A DNA stretch of 64,000 nucleotides, from positions 142,413 to 206,412 of the forward strand of contig JAFGHO010000008.1 of assembly GCA_016930085.1 (NCBI GenBank), given 5' to 3'. The stretch is from Spirochaetales bacterium (GTDB taxonomy: Bacteria > Spirochaetota > Spirochaetia > SZUA-6 > JAFGRV01). A program made the translations under genes and the position numbers. The notes beneath the pieces are model-generated. The model was not told the origin of the DNA, ran no database searches, and worked only from the letters and a program-made list of their open reading frames with translations. This document shows, piece after piece, positions 51,923-62,359 of the stretch (its first letter is position 1; the number at the start of each line of letters is the position of its first letter).

Positions 51923-52417
51923 TTATTTTTTAGTTTTTTTTTGTTTTATGTCACGTAACAATTGTTCCTGTTTCCTGATCATCGACGAATCCCTTTCATC
52001 GTGATCCATACCGAGTAAATGCAGAATTCCATGTACGAGCAGCCGCTCCATTTCTTCTTGAAAAGGGACATGAAAGCGACGTGCGTTGCGGAGGCATGTT
52101 TCCGCGGAAATGACGATATCACCGAGGCATTTGCCAGACTTATCATTGGCTTCTTCCCCGGGCACCGGATCTCCGTCGTAAAGCTGGCCGAATGCGAGAA
52201 CATCGGTCGGTGTATCTTTTGACCGGTACATGTTATTGAGTCGCCTAATTTCTTGATCATCGCAAATAATGATGGAAAGCTGACCGTTTGTGACGTCGAG
52301 CATTTTCAGGACTGAAAGACAATACCCTTCGATATCATCCATCGATTGCAGTTTTTCCGTGTTTATGTACGTTATATCGACGATACTCGATTCAGATAAA
52401 CCCGTCTCCCCGTTCAT
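51923..52417 (-). CDS. ybeY: Endoribonuclease YbeY
   Basis: Zinc-dependent RNase involved in 16S rRNA 3'-end maturation and ribosome quality control. The 164-residue protein has the metal-binding signature LLVHGILHLLGMDHDERDSS (H-x3-H-x5-H) and the conserved LNNMYRSKDTPTDVLAF and GDIVISAETCLRNARR segments. Length is normal. Its ATG overlaps the stop of the PgpH gene (ATGA), so the two are coupled. The neighbourhood PhoH-PgpH-YbeY-CorC matches a conserved bacterial order. Confidence 0.95.
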   Translation of the reverse strand: MNGETGLSESSIVDITYINTEKLQSMDDIEGYCLSVLKMLDVTNGQLSIIICDDQEIRRLNNMYRSKDTPTDVLAFGQLYDGDPVPGEEANDKSGKCLGDIVISAETCLRNARRFHVPFQEEMERLLVHGILHLLGMDHDERDSSMIRKQEQLLRDIKQKKTKK

Positions 52418-54657
52418 TTCATGATCTCTTTGACTTTGGGATATTCGATGCGTGAGTGAAAGTAACCGGAAAGAATTTGAACGAAGCTCTTTTTTATGGT
52501 CTCCAATTCATTGAACGTAAGTTGGCATTCGCTTAATTCGCCCGTCGTAAACTTGTCCATAATAATTTTCCAGATGTATTTCTCGAGTTTACCGACCGTG
52601 GGGCGTTTCAATGTTCGGGACGCCGCTTCGACCACATCCGCGAGGAGAACAACAGCGGCCTCTTTGCTTTTGGGGCGTTCACCGGGATACTTGTAGTCGT
52701 CTGAGGAAATCTTCTCGTTTTTATTTTCACTCATCGCCCGATGATAGAAATAAGTGATAAGTCCCTTGCCGTGGTGCTGTGCGATGATATCGATGACCTC
52801 TTCAGGCAGATTGAGTTCCTTCGCCTTTTCAACCCCGATTTTTACATGTGATTTTATCACCGCGATCGACAGACTCGGCTTGAGTTCGTCATGCTTGTTG
52901 TCATGAGTCTGATTCTCGATAAAATATTCCGGCTGATCCATTTTTCCGATATCGTGATAATAGGCGCCTACCCGTGCGAGAAGCGGATTCGCCCCTATCT
53001 CCGTGCATGCTGTCTCCGCAAGATGGGCCATCATGACCGAATGATTATAGGTACCCGGAGCCCTTGTAAGCATTTTTTTGAAAATAGGGGAATTCAAATC
53101 GGATAACTCGAGTAATCTGAATCGTGAGGCGAGGTTCATCATATGTTCAAGTAATATCAGCAGTCCTATTCCCAAAAGGCCGCACGAAAAACCGTTGAAA
53201 CTCCCCAACCCGATTGCGACGAAAATTTCATCCGTATGGAAATTTCTTAACAGCCCCAGCGTAAGCAGAACAAACGAATTAAATAACGACAGGAAGAGAC
53301 CCGCAATAATAAGATCGATCATCTTTTCTGTTTTTATGGTTACGATACAGCCGGCGATCCCGGACAGAAACGCGAAAATAAAAGCATTCGCATCCATTTT
53401 CGTCACAAAAAGGATCGCTGTGGAGATGATCAGCGTAAAAATTGTGCCGGCAAGGGGTGTGATGAGAAGGGAAACGACCACGGCAAATGCGGCGGTCGGA
53501 AGGTAAATGGAAATCGGCAGCCACTCCGATTCAAAGGGGATTTTCGTAAGGATAACAATCCATACGAGATAAATAAATCCAAGACAGATTAAAAGGAGTA
53601 TCTGATTCTTTTTGAGTCTCAAGCCGATAATCCGTTTGTTCATTAAAAAAACGGCCATAGTGTAGAGTATAATGACGATGAACAACGATCCGATAATATT
53701 ATAGATATTGAGGCTTATGTCACTCTCTCCATGAATCTTTATCTTTTTAAGGGCTTCTTCAGTGACGATATATCCTTTTTCAACAATGACTTCTCCTTTG
53801 CGGAGTTCCCTGTATTCCTTTTCTACCTGTTCGCTTTCCTTGTGCCTGTTTTCCTCTGTTTTTTCACTATTATAGAATGAGTTTTCCTGGGCAAACATAG
53901 TGACGAGGAGGATGACCAGGCTCTTTTTTACCTCATCCAGCGGAAGCGTCGTTGTCTTGTCCTTAATCCAGTCCTGGAGATTATTCATGCTGATCGCCTT
54001 GTCGATCGGTACCTCTGTATGTTCGTAGGTCCCCCGCCAATGATCGATTTTTCCTTCAGTAAAAAAATTTTCGTTTCGCGCGATAATTTCCTCAAGACGG
54101 CTGAAAATACCTTTCTCGAGAACCTCGGTGAGAATTTTTTCCGCAGCACCGACGACCTCTTCATGATTCGGGTAAAGCTTGATGAGGGCCTCGATCTCGC
54201 TGTTGCCGATATTATTGATGATGTGGGGAAGCTCGATCTGTATCTCATTCATGATCTTTTCGATCCCTTTACGCTGCTCCGCCCCGTTATAGACGATGGA
54301 AATAAAAAGTTCGAATTGTTTGAGACATTTTCTCGTGACATCCCTTTTGAGTTCAAAGACAGGAAGGACACTTTTCGCCCGTGCCTCTTTTTTCACATTT
54401 GTCGCCGCTTCGTCTTCATAGCGTATATTTCGTGTCACGATAAAGGTTTCAGGCGCCAATTCGTTCAGTTTATAATCGGATACTCGTACATGCGAAAACG
54501 GGATATCGAACCATGCTGAAATCAGGATAATGACAAACGTTAACACCGACGCGATCAAAATGGACAGAAATACCCACCGTATATATGATTTTCCCTGTAT
54601 CCAGTCCGGCAACAGTGACGGATTTTTGAACTTATGAATCTTCGTGTAGGTTTTCAT
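52414..54657 (-). CDS. 7TM-HD phosphodiesterase (PgpH-like, c-di-AMP hydrolase)
   Basis: A ~747-residue membrane enzyme. The first membrane helix (~31-53, WVFLSILIASVLTFVIILIS) is followed by a large extracytoplasmic 7TMR-HDED domain to about 300, then a seven-helix block (~315-510, IYNIIGSLFIVIILYTMAVF and so on). The C-terminal HD domain has AETACTEIGANPLLARVGAY, then YHDIGKMDQPEYF (HD pair), and DIIAQHHGKGLITYFYHRAM. PgpH of Listeria, with this plan, degrades c-di-AMP to pApA. The DAC protein at 32.2 kb supplies the cognate messenger. The ATG at 54657 (GCAGGCAT) overlaps the phoH end by 26 nt. A TTG at 54669 is an alternative. Confidence 0.9.
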   Translation of the reverse strand: MKTYTKIHKFKNPSLLPDWIQGKSYIRWVFLSILIASVLTFVIILISAWFDIPFSHVRVSDYKLNELAPETFIVTRNIRYEDEAATNVKKEARAKSVLPVFELKRDVTRKCLKQFELFISIVYNGAEQRKGIEKIMNEIQIELPHIINNIGNSEIEALIKLYPNHEEVVGAAEKILTEVLEKGIFSRLEEIIARNENFFTEGKIDHWRGTYEHTEVPIDKAISMNNLQDWIKDKTTTLPLDEVKKSLVILLVTMFAQENSFYNSEKTEENRHKESEQVEKEYRELRKGEVIVEKGYIVTEEALKKIKIHGESDISLNIYNIIGSLFIVIILYTMAVFLMNKRIIGLRLKKNQILLLICLGFIYLVWIVILTKIPFESEWLPISIYLPTAAFAVVVSLLITPLAGTIFTLIISTAILFVTKMDANAFIFAFLSGIAGCIVTIKTEKMIDLIIAGLFLSLFNSFVLLTLGLLRNFHTDEIFVAIGLGSFNGFSCGLLGIGLLILLEHMMNLASRFRLLELSDLNSPIFKKMLTRAPGTYNHSVMMAHLAETACTEIGANPLLARVGAYYHDIGKMDQPEYFIENQTHDNKHDELKPSLSIAVIKSHVKIGVEKAKELNLPEEVIDIIAQHHGKGLITYFYHRAMSENKNEKISSDDYKYPGERPKSKEAAVVLLADVVEAASRTLKRPTVGKLEKYIWKIIMDKFTTGELSECQLTFNELETIKKSFVQILSGYFHSRIEYPKVKEIMK

Positions 54658-55594
54658 ATGCCTGCACAATCTTTTTTACCAGGGGATTGCGCACAACATC
54701 CTCCTTGCTGAAAAAAATAAAACCTATTTCTTCGATTGTTTTGAGAATCGATATTGCATGGACAAGACCTGAATCCAGCCGATTGGGAAGGTCTATTTGT
54801 GTAATATCGCCTGTTATTACCGCTTTTGAGCCCCTGTCGATACGTGTGAGAAACATCATCATCTGCTTTTTCGATGTATTTTGCGCTTCGTCGAGGATGA
54901 CAAAACAATCCGAGAGGGTTCTGCCACGCATATACGCGAGCGGGGCAATTTCGATAATATTACTTTCTTCGCATTTTTTTATCATCGGCTGCGGGATAAT
55001 CGATTCGATTGCATCATATATTGGTCGCAAATAGGGATGAATTTTCTGTTCCAGATCGCCGGGAAGATACCCGAGACTTTCTCCCGCTTCAACGATCGGC
55101 CGCGTAATAATGAGTTTTCGTTTTTGATGAGAAAATACCTCTTTGAGGGCTTCTGCCACGGCGAGAAACGTCTTTCCCGTGCCTGCCGGACCGACACTGA
55201 AAACAATGTCCCTGTTTTTCATTTTTTCAAGATAAAGGGCCTGATTTTTATTCCGCGGAAATATTTTTTTAATTCCTTTTGGAACGAATATATGATGTTT
55301 CTTTAACAAATCCGCATCTTCGTGGTTTCCGTCTCCGATCGACCGGTGAACGGCGCGCAAAAGATCGGGATTTAAAAGCTGTCCCATTTTGATATGCGTT
55401 TCGAGTTGATCGAACATGGATTTGATATCGTCGATAACGCCTTTATCGTCAGTTTCGAGGACGATTTCGTTTCCTTGTGTGTGGAGTTTCACTCCAAATA
55501 ACTCTTCCACCAATTTCAGATTCTGATCATTAACCCCAACAATATCGTGTATTATACTGCTATCATTGAGGACTATAGATAGGTTCTTGCTCAA
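54632..55594 (-). CDS. PhoH-family ATPase
   Basis: A 320-residue PhoH-like protein, a predicted RNA-associated P-loop NTPase. Walker A is FSVGPAGTGKTFLAVAEAL, Walker B is SDCFVILDEAQNTSKKQM, and the third conserved region is SKAVITGDITQIDLPNRLDS. An N-terminal KH-like segment (about 1-65, SSIIHDIVGVNDQNLKLVEE) precedes the ATPase. It has a TTG start with AAGGA upstream. In many bacteria phoH sits just before ybeY, consistent with a role in ribosome or RNA turnover. Confidence 0.92.
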   Translation of the reverse strand: MSKNLSIVLNDSSIIHDIVGVNDQNLKLVEELFGVKLHTQGNEIVLETDDKGVIDDIKSMFDQLETHIKMGQLLNPDLLRAVHRSIGDGNHEDADLLKKHHIFVPKGIKKIFPRNKNQALYLEKMKNRDIVFSVGPAGTGKTFLAVAEALKEVFSHQKRKLIITRPIVEAGESLGYLPGDLEQKIHPYLRPIYDAIESIIPQPMIKKCEESNIIEIAPLAYMRGRTLSDCFVILDEAQNTSKKQMMMFLTRIDRGSKAVITGDITQIDLPNRLDSGLVHAISILKTIEEIGFIFFSKEDVVRNPLVKKIVQAYENLHEDS

Positions 55595-55638
55595 TAAATT
55601 TTCCTTGTATTAATTGTAGATATAAAAAAGGCGATAAG

Positions 55639-58600
55639 TCAACCCCCAATAATATTGAATGTGTCTCCCTCCCCTTTCATTTCCTTCTTGATTTCCGGGA
55701 TTGGTATCCACTCGACGAATATCGATACCGTCGGATACCATTCTTTTTTCCCCGTCACAATTTCTTTAAAAGAACCGTTAAAATTCAGGGTAAGATCCCA
55801 GTCATAAAGGTGATGGACAAGACTCAGATTGAGTGTTTTCAGGTTAAAATTCGAAAATATCCTGTCTTCTTCGTTAAAAAAATTGAATGATTTAAAAAGA
55901 TCATCGAAAAAATCGACAGGTTCGACGAGTCCGTCGGGGAGTCTGTCGATAAAACCGGGGATATAGAGGAAAATACTGTCATTGTATGAAGAAACGCTGA
56001 AGGTTAATTCAAGGAACTCGGCAATATTCCAGTTGAGTGTACATGTGATATTAAAATTACTTGCGGTAAATTCTTCAAAAAAAATGTTCAATGACGTTTC
56101 CAATGAGGATGATACTTTCATTCGTTTTTGCCAGAAATCCCAATTAAGAAGTCCCGTATTGTAACTCACGGTCAGCTTGTTGGGTAATAACCGTTTGGTT
56201 GTACCGTTATCCTCAACAAGTTGTTCATATTTCGAATCATAGCGAAACGGGAGCATTTCCTGCGCCGCAAAGATCGCAGTGAATCCGGGAAATTGTAAAG
56301 TCGATGTACTCGATGTCACTTTCTGATGAAACAAACTGTAGTCCACATTCTGATTGAGGAGGTACATGGAGGTACCGGGAATAAGGAAAAGCGATAACGC
56401 GGTTTTCGAATCCATCCACGCGCTTTCTTCGGTATCGTATGTCAGACTTTCGGACAAGATGAAAGCCGGAGAAAGGTTCACCGTTTCCGTTATCGTTACG
56501 GTATCGAAATACCAGTTGTTCTTCTCCTTTTCATACATCTTCGTGCCGACGGTTGTCGTGAGTATCCAGAAAGCGAGCGACATCGAAGGTTGTATTTCCA
56601 TAAGCAGCGGAGGGAGTCTCGAAATATTACATATTGCCTTCAAGTCAAGAAATCCCGGATCGTATTCAATCATGTTGTTGAGACTGTGACTCGTTACCTG
56701 TTCCCTTTCCCAAAGAAACCAGTCGCTTGTATATATCGGTACACTCCCATCCAGTTCGTCAAATCTGTACTTATAAAACATCCAGGTGAGTCTGTAATTA
56801 ATGTATGAATTGGTAAAGTCACGTATCGTGTATAATGGTTTGATCGTGGTATTGAGGCTTTTGGTAAGTGAAACATAGGAACCGTTGTAATCATTCGTGA
56901 GCTCATTTTCCCATGTCGTCTCCGGATAATCCGGTGAACGGTTGAATCTCGTTTTATACCATCCGTTAAGCGCCAGGCTTCCGTTTATGGTAAATAATTT
57001 ACCGAAATATTTTGCCGAGTAATAGAGGCTTGCCGGACCCCCGGTTTGAAGAAGCGTCAGCCAGGTGCCGAAATCGATATCATCCACCTTTTGCCAGTCC
57101 GCCGCATCGTACTGGGTTTCCATCTTGAACTCGGGGGTGACCGAATAATCCAAAGAAAACTCGGAACCGGTTTCTAGCGTAACACCTGTGTCCTTTTCGG
57201 TAAATCCCTTGATCGCGGGTTCATGCAATTCTCCCCGTTTTACCGTCTCCGTCTGCCCGCCCGCTTCACCGGCCGTGCCCTGTTCTTCCGGTATCGCATG
57301 TTCTTTCTCGCCGTGGAAAGGCGGCCTGAACCCCTTTCCGGGATCGGCTTCGGATGCTTTTTCCTGCTTCTTCGCCGCGCCGGACGATCCAAAAGAAAGC
57401 AGTGTTCCACTAATATTGGCCTTTACGTCCGGTGCGAAAAGCTTTATCGGATAAAAGAATGTGCGGGCCGGATCGGCTGCGTAAAGAACATTATCGCCGT
57501 ACCAGTTTTCCGCGTTTTTATTGTTCCAGTTGAAGTTGACGTTCATTCTTGAAATCTTCAATTCATTAATGTAGGGTTTGGGCATTAACGATGAAAAATC
57601 AATCTCCGAGGTAATCGACCAGGTGAGATTCTGCTTCAAATCGGGCAAAATCAGCGTAGTATCTTCAATTTCACCCATACCGATGAGTGAGGTAATATCG
57701 AAATCCTCCTTGCGTTCGTAAAAATCCTTTTCGAAATATGGATCGGAGAACAATTCAATTAATCCGCTTGTCGATAAAAAACCGAGTTTGACGCCGCTGA
57801 AAGAGGTCTCCAGTGCATAACGAAGCGGTATCTTCATGCCAAAGAGATTCGTCGAGTTCCAGTAGTCCTCGAGTTCATCGTCACCGTCACCGTCATAATG
57901 AGGAGTGTAAAAACCACCGTAAACATCATAAAACAGACTCCTGCTTGCAGCGACACCGCCTTTGATCTTGAGTTTTTGGGGTATTTCACCTTCTATCCCC
58001 ACAAATCCTCCAAGGCGGAGGTAAACATCGATCATCAATTTGAGAAACCCGCTTACCGTTTCCGCTTTTGCAGCCTCATCTCCTTTTACCTGCCGCAGGA
58101 AAAGCCCTTTGATCTCTTTTTTATATTTTTTGGCGTCTTCTTCCGTCACCCGTAAAAAGGAAAACGGACTCTTCTTCTTTTCCTTTTCACCGACAAGATA
58201 GGTGGTTGTCTGCAGGAACGTTCCCTCCCGCTCCCTGTAACCGATAACCGGATGAAAAAACAATTCATCACCCGGATAGAAAAAAAACGGAATATAGAAA
58301 ATCGGAACCGACCCGACATGAAACACGGCATTGAATATCGCCCATTCACCCGGAGCCAATACCCATATTTTCGTCGCGGTGATCTTCCAGTAAGGATTAT
58401 CCGGGGATTTATCGGATGTTATCACTCCGTTATCGAGGATAATGGTATCGTCGGAAAGCCTCGAGATCGCATCCCCCATAAAAACAAACGTCGATGTCTT
58501 GCCTTCTTCGATTTCCCGTTCGGTCCGGCCCCCGCCGCGGTAAAAAACCCCCTCCCATGAATTGATATTGAAGGAAAAACTCTCGCCTTTGAATACTTCC

Positions 58601-59184
58601 GGTGTCCCCTCGCTTCGGGTCAGAATATATTCGATATCCTGTTCCGCGGTCAAAACATTTTGCGTTTGATTAAGGGTAATCCGTTGTGCTTTGATATGGT
58701 GTCTGACATTCTTTTCCAGATCGATCACTTCGACGACGACATTCCCTTCAAGGACAAGATATGATTCGTTTATTTCCCCGATAGTGAAATAGTCGGATTT
58801 TTTTGCCGATGATATTTCGATCTTTCTTTTTGGCGCCTTCTCACCGCTTTTCACCGAATTAGGATCGATGTTGTAAAATTTGAAAATCCTGTCCCGGATC
58901 GCCCGCACATCGCCGCTTTTGTCAATACCGATCTGCTCGCACCAGGAGACGAGGTCGTAATAGGTTGCCGTATTTATATCGTCTGCGAGGGTTTGCTCGA
59001 AAAGCGATAATGCCCCCTCCTCTTTCGATTCTTTTATATCGCCACCCGATTCACTTTCCTGTTTATCCGGAACGATACCTTCCCCCCCTGTTACCGGCTG
59101 GTCATCCTGTGGATAAAGGCCGATGCCCGAACCGAACATGAACAAAAGGATAATTAATTGTATAGACGGTATAATTTTTAACAC
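55639..59184 (-). CDS. LptD/OstA-like outer-membrane protein
   Basis: An 1181-residue outer-membrane protein related to LptD, which inserts lipopolysaccharide or related lipids in the outer leaflet. The signal peptide covers about 1-25 (IPSIQLIILLFMFGSGIGLY). An acidic spacer and a short helical domain (DDINTATYYDLVSWCEQIGI, ~70-115) follow. The OstA-like periplasmic region is about 125-330 (EGNVVVEVIDLEKNVRHHIK, WAIFNAVFHVGSVPIFYIPF). The rest is a long beta barrel rich in aromatic/hydrophilic alternation (SLALNGWYKTRFNRSPDYPE). It is larger than E. coli LptD (~780). Whether this species makes LPS is unknown. It starts with GTG and follows uvrA by only 4 nt, so it is in that transcript. Confidence 0.83.
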   Translation of the reverse strand: MLKIIPSIQLIILLFMFGSGIGLYPQDDQPVTGGEGIVPDKQESESGGDIKESKEEGALSLFEQTLADDINTATYYDLVSWCEQIGIDKSGDVRAIRDRIFKFYNIDPNSVKSGEKAPKRKIEISSAKKSDYFTIGEINESYLVLEGNVVVEVIDLEKNVRHHIKAQRITLNQTQNVLTAEQDIEYILTRSEGTPEVFKGESFSFNINSWEGVFYRGGGRTEREIEEGKTSTFVFMGDAISRLSDDTIILDNGVITSDKSPDNPYWKITATKIWVLAPGEWAIFNAVFHVGSVPIFYIPFFFYPGDELFFHPVIGYREREGTFLQTTTYLVGEKEKKKSPFSFLRVTEEDAKKYKKEIKGLFLRQVKGDEAAKAETVSGFLKLMIDVYLRLGGFVGIEGEIPQKLKIKGGVAASRSLFYDVYGGFYTPHYDGDGDDELEDYWNSTNLFGMKIPLRYALETSFSGVKLGFLSTSGLIELFSDPYFEKDFYERKEDFDITSLIGMGEIEDTTLILPDLKQNLTWSITSEIDFSSLMPKPYINELKISRMNVNFNWNNKNAENWYGDNVLYAADPARTFFYPIKLFAPDVKANISGTLLSFGSSGAAKKQEKASEADPGKGFRPPFHGEKEHAIPEEQGTAGEAGGQTETVKRGELHEPAIKGFTEKDTGVTLETGSEFSLDYSVTPEFKMETQYDAADWQKVDDIDFGTWLTLLQTGGPASLYYSAKYFGKLFTINGSLALNGWYKTRFNRSPDYPETTWENELTNDYNGSYVSLTKSLNTTIKPLYTIRDFTNSYINYRLTWMFYKYRFDELDGSVPIYTSDWFLWEREQVTSHSLNNMIEYDPGFLDLKAICNISRLPPLLMEIQPSMSLAFWILTTTVGTKMYEKEKNNWYFDTVTITETVNLSPAFILSESLTYDTEESAWMDSKTALSLFLIPGTSMYLLNQNVDYSLFHQKVTSSTSTLQFPGFTAIFAAQEMLPFRYDSKYEQLVEDNGTTKRLLPNKLTVSYNTGLLNWDFWQKRMKVSSSLETSLNIFFEEFTASNFNITCTLNWNIAEFLELTFSVSSYNDSIFLYIPGFIDRLPDGLVEPVDFFDDLFKSFNFFNEEDRIFSNFNLKTLNLSLVHHLYDWDLTLNFNGSFKEIVTGKKEWYPTVSIFVEWIPIPEIKKEMKGEGDTFNIIGG

Positions 59185-59188
59185 GTTC

Positions 59189-62017
59189 CTATCTGTTTTT
59201 CTGCATGACCGGCTTAAGGTACCTGCCGGTAAACGACTTCTTACACTGTGTCACTTCTTCCGGTGTTCCGGCAACGACAACTTCTCCTCCCCTGTCTCCG
59301 CCTTCGGGCCCGAGATCGATGATATAATCAGCCTGTTTTATGACATCGAGATTATGTTCGATGAGAATGATCGTGTTCCCGTTATCCACTAAAAGCGAAA
59401 GAACCTCAAGCAGCTTTTTAACATCGTCAAAATGGAGGCCCGTCGTTGGTTCATCGAGAAGATAGAGTGTTTTTCCCGTACTCCGTTTCGACAATTCAAG
59501 CGAAAGCTTTACCCGCTGCGCTTCCCCCCCGGAAAGGGTGAGGGCGGACTGTCCGAGTTTGATATACCCCAATCCCACGGCAAGAAGTGTTTCCAGTTTG
59601 ACGAGTATGCCGGGTATTTTATCGAAAAATCGGGCTGCTTCTTCGATCGTCATATCGAGTACTTCATAAATATTTTTTCCTTTATAGCGTATATCAAGGG
59701 TTTCCTGATTGTATCGCTTTCCTTTGCATGCATCGCAGGTAATATAGACATCCGGAAGAAAATGCATTTCGATTTTTATCGTTCCCGCACCCTGACAGTT
59801 CTCGCACCTGCCGCCTTTGACATTGAACGAAAACCTTCCCGCTTTGTACCCCCGTGCTTTTGATTCCGGAAGGGATGCAAAAAGATTTCGTATCGGACCG
59901 AAAAGTCCCACATAAGTGGCGGGATTCGAACGGGGCGTCCGTCCGATCGGACTTTGATCGATATTGATAATTTTATCGAACGTTTCTGTTCCTTCGATCG
60001 AATCGTAGCGCCCTTCTTTGTAACGCGTCCGTCTGAGCCGGTTTGCCACTGCCGGATAAATAAGATCGGTAAGGAGGGTCGATTTCCCCGAACCCGATAC
60101 GCCCGTAATGACGGTAAAGGCGCCCTGGGGTATGTGAACATCGATATGTTTGAGATTATGTTCGCTTGCCCCCTTTATCGAAAGATACATACCGTTCCCG
60201 TTTCTTCGTTTTTCCACATTTCCGATTGTGAGTCTTCCCGACAGATATTGGCCGGTAAGCGAATTCACATTCTCCATGATTTCCCGGCACGTCCCCTGCG
60301 CGACAATGTAACCCCCATGTATCCCGGCTCCGGGCCCGAGATCCACGATATAATCGGCCTTTTTAAGACATTGTTCGTCATGTTCGACGACAATGAGGGT
60401 GTTGCCGATATCGCGGAGATGAAGCAGGGTATCGAGAAGCCGCTCATTGTCCCGTTGATGAAGACCGATCGTCGGTTCATCGAGAATATAGAGGACTCCG
60501 ACGAGTTGCGAACCGATCTGCGTCGCCAGCCTGATTCGTTGTGCCTCACCTCCGGACAGGGTCGATGCCTTCCTTTCCAGTGTGAGGTATCGGAGACCCA
60601 CGCTTTCCATAAATTTCAGGCGTGCGGTAATTTCCTTGATGATCTGGCGGGCGATTTTCTTTTCCGTCTCCGAAAGTACGATGTCATTGAAAAAACGGGA
60701 AGCATCTCCGATCGTAAATCCGCTTATCTCGAAAATATTCTTCCCGCCGACGGTGACGGCAAGGCTCTCTTTTTTCAATCGCTTGCCGCCGCATTCCGTG
60801 CACTCTTTCTGACTCATATACAACTCGAGCCACTGCTTCACCCCATCCGATTGCGTTTCGAAATACCGCCGTTTCAAATCATTCAATACCCCGCGGTAGT
60901 GTGTGGAGTATTCATACCTTCCACCGCGTTCTCTGTTTTCATATTTGATCTGTATCTTTTCCTTTGTCCCGTATAAAAGCTCGTGCAGCACATGATCCGG
61001 CAATTGATCCAGCGGGGTGTCGAGAGTAAATCCATAATGATCGGCCAACGATGAAAAAATACTTCTGTACCAGTTCGCCTGCGGGTTATAAGGGGCAATG
61101 CCGTGTTGATTAAACGAAAGGCTTCTGTCCGGCATGACCAGATCGGGATCGAACTCGAGGGTAATGCCGAGGCCGGAGCAATTGGGGCAAGCTCCATAGG
61201 GGTTGTTGAACGAAAAAAGACGCGGCTGTAATTCCCCGATACTGATCCCGCACTCCCGGCACGCGTTTACCTGTGAGAAAAACTCTTCCCGTTCCCCTGA
61301 TTTATCGTATATGAGGAGAATCAACTTCCCCTCACCCACCTCGAGCGCCGTTTCGACGGCATCTGCTGTGTCCTTTCTTTTATCCGGTGCGATCTTTATC
61401 CTTGTTACGACAATCTCGACTGAATGTTTGGAGTTTTTGTCCAGGTTTATTGTATCGTCTATATCATAGATCATCCCGTCGACGCGTACTCTGGCGAATC
61501 CCGAACTTTTTATATCCTGAAGTATTTTCTGCTGTGTGCCCTTTTTCCCCTTGACCAGCGGCGCCAGAATGGCCGTCTTGGTTCCATGCCGCAGACTCAT
61601 AATCGAATCGATAATCATATCGACCGATTGTTCCTGAATTTCCCTTCCGCATTCGGGACAATGCGGTATCCCGATTCTCGCAAAAAGCAGCCTCAGATAA
61701 TCGTATATCTCCGTGACCGTGCCTACCGTCGATCTGGGATTTCTGTGGGTCGTTTTTTGTTCGATCGATATCGCGGGAGAAAGGCCTTCGATATAATCGA
61801 CATCCGGTTTATCGAGTCTTCCTAAAAACTGACGTGCGTAGGCGGAAAGTGATTCGACATACCGTCGTTGCCCTTCGGCGAAAATGGTATCAAACGCCAG
61901 CGATGATTTTCCCGACCCGCTGATACCCGAAATAATAATGAGTTTATTTCGCGGGAGTTCGAGATGTATGTTTTTCAGGTTGTGTTCCCGCGCACCTTTT
62001 ATGATGATATGTTTCAT
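59189..62017 (-). CDS. uvrA: UvrABC excinuclease subunit A
   Basis: DNA-damage recognition ATPase of nucleotide excision repair. The 942-residue length is standard. Both ABC halves are intact: Walker [15 protein letters not shown] and [14 protein letters not shown], signatures [20 protein letters not shown] and [20 protein letters not shown], and Walker [15 protein letters not shown] and [14 protein letters not shown]. Zinc fingers are marked by [11 protein letters not shown]...ACPNCSG and [14 protein letters not shown]...CDACKGKR, and a further CTECGGKR. The LptD-like gene follows with a 4-nt gap. A part of the gene (around 59919-59935) by chance resembles a tRNA T-loop. Confidence 0.97.
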   Translation of the reverse strand: MKHIIIKGAREHNLKNIHLELPRNKLIIISGISGSGKSSLAFDTIFAEGQRRYVESLSAYARQFLGRLDKPDVDYIEGLSPAISIEQKTTHRNPRSTVGTVTEIYDYLRLLFARIGIPHCPECGREIQEQSVDMIIDSIMSLRHGTKTAILAPLVKGKKGTQQKILQDIKSSGFARVRVDGMIYDIDDTINLDKNSKHSVEIVVTRIKIAPDKRKDTADAVETALEVGEGKLILLIYDKSGEREEFFSQVNACRECGISIGELQPRLFSFNNPYGACPNCSGLGITLEFDPDLVMPDRSLSFNQHGIAPYNPQANWYRSIFSSLADHYGFTLDTPLDQLPDHVLHELLYGTKEKIQIKYENRERGGRYEYSTHYRGVLNDLKRRYFETQSDGVKQWLELYMSQKECTECGGKRLKKESLAVTVGGKNIFEISGFTIGDASRFFNDIVLSETEKKIARQIIKEITARLKFMESVGLRYLTLERKASTLSGGEAQRIRLATQIGSQLVGVLYILDEPTIGLHQRDNERLLDTLLHLRDIGNTLIVVEHDEQCLKKADYIVDLGPGAGIHGGYIVAQGTCREIMENVNSLTGQYLSGRLTIGNVEKRRNGNGMYLSIKGASEHNLKHIDVHIPQGAFTVITGVSGSGKSTLLTDLIYPAVANRLRRTRYKEGRYDSIEGTETFDKIINIDQSPIGRTPRSNPATYVGLFGPIRNLFASLPESKARGYKAGRFSFNVKGGRCENCQGAGTIKIEMHFLPDVYITCDACKGKRYNQETLDIRYKGKNIYEVLDMTIEEAARFFDKIPGILVKLETLLAVGLGYIKLGQSALTLSGGEAQRVKLSLELSKRSTGKTLYLLDEPTTGLHFDDVKKLLEVLSLLVDNGNTIILIEHNLDVIKQADYIIDLGPEGGDRGGEVVVAGTPEEVTQCKKSFTGRYLKPVMQKNR

Positions 62018-62140
62018 ACGACGAACTTATTAACCTTATAAGCGTTTTTCGAGAAGGCTTTTCATTCCTTATCAGGTTCTTTCTGTGTAACCAATAAACG
62101 GGAAAAAGTCAATCACACCGCAAAACGTTTCTTTTTTTTC

Positions 62141-62169
62141 TTTACATCACATATTCATCATGATAGAAT
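62141..62169 (+). promoter_or_regulatory. Sigma-70-type promoter of the modular cellulose-binding protein
   Basis: TTTACA (62141-62146), a 17-nt spacer and TAGAAT (62164-62169), each one base from consensus. Transcription would start near 62176, leaving a ~184-nt leader before the ATG at 62360. The 342-nt gap between uvrA and that gene holds, besides this promoter, a weak hairpin (CCGGTG at 62288 and CACCGG at 62311) and the AATGGAGGC ribosome site; nothing else is evident. Confidence 0.5.
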
Positions 62170-62359
62170 TATCGGGGATATTTCCGGGCTGATTGCACGA
62201 TTACGGCTTAGATGAACGACATTGCCGCATGACATTCAATCAACATCGACCCGGATATATGACGGAAAGGAGGCGTTTCGGAAAGAACCGGTGTAGACTG
62301 CCGTCATACGCACCGGCTATTAATAAAAAATCAAACACAACTAAAAATGGAGGCAAAAA

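Noticed and set aside
59915..59940. tRNA T-arm-like sequence (GGATTCGAAC)
   Set aside because: It lies inside uvrA, in frame with the conserved RSNPAT region, and no acceptor stem, anticodon arm or D arm can be built around it.
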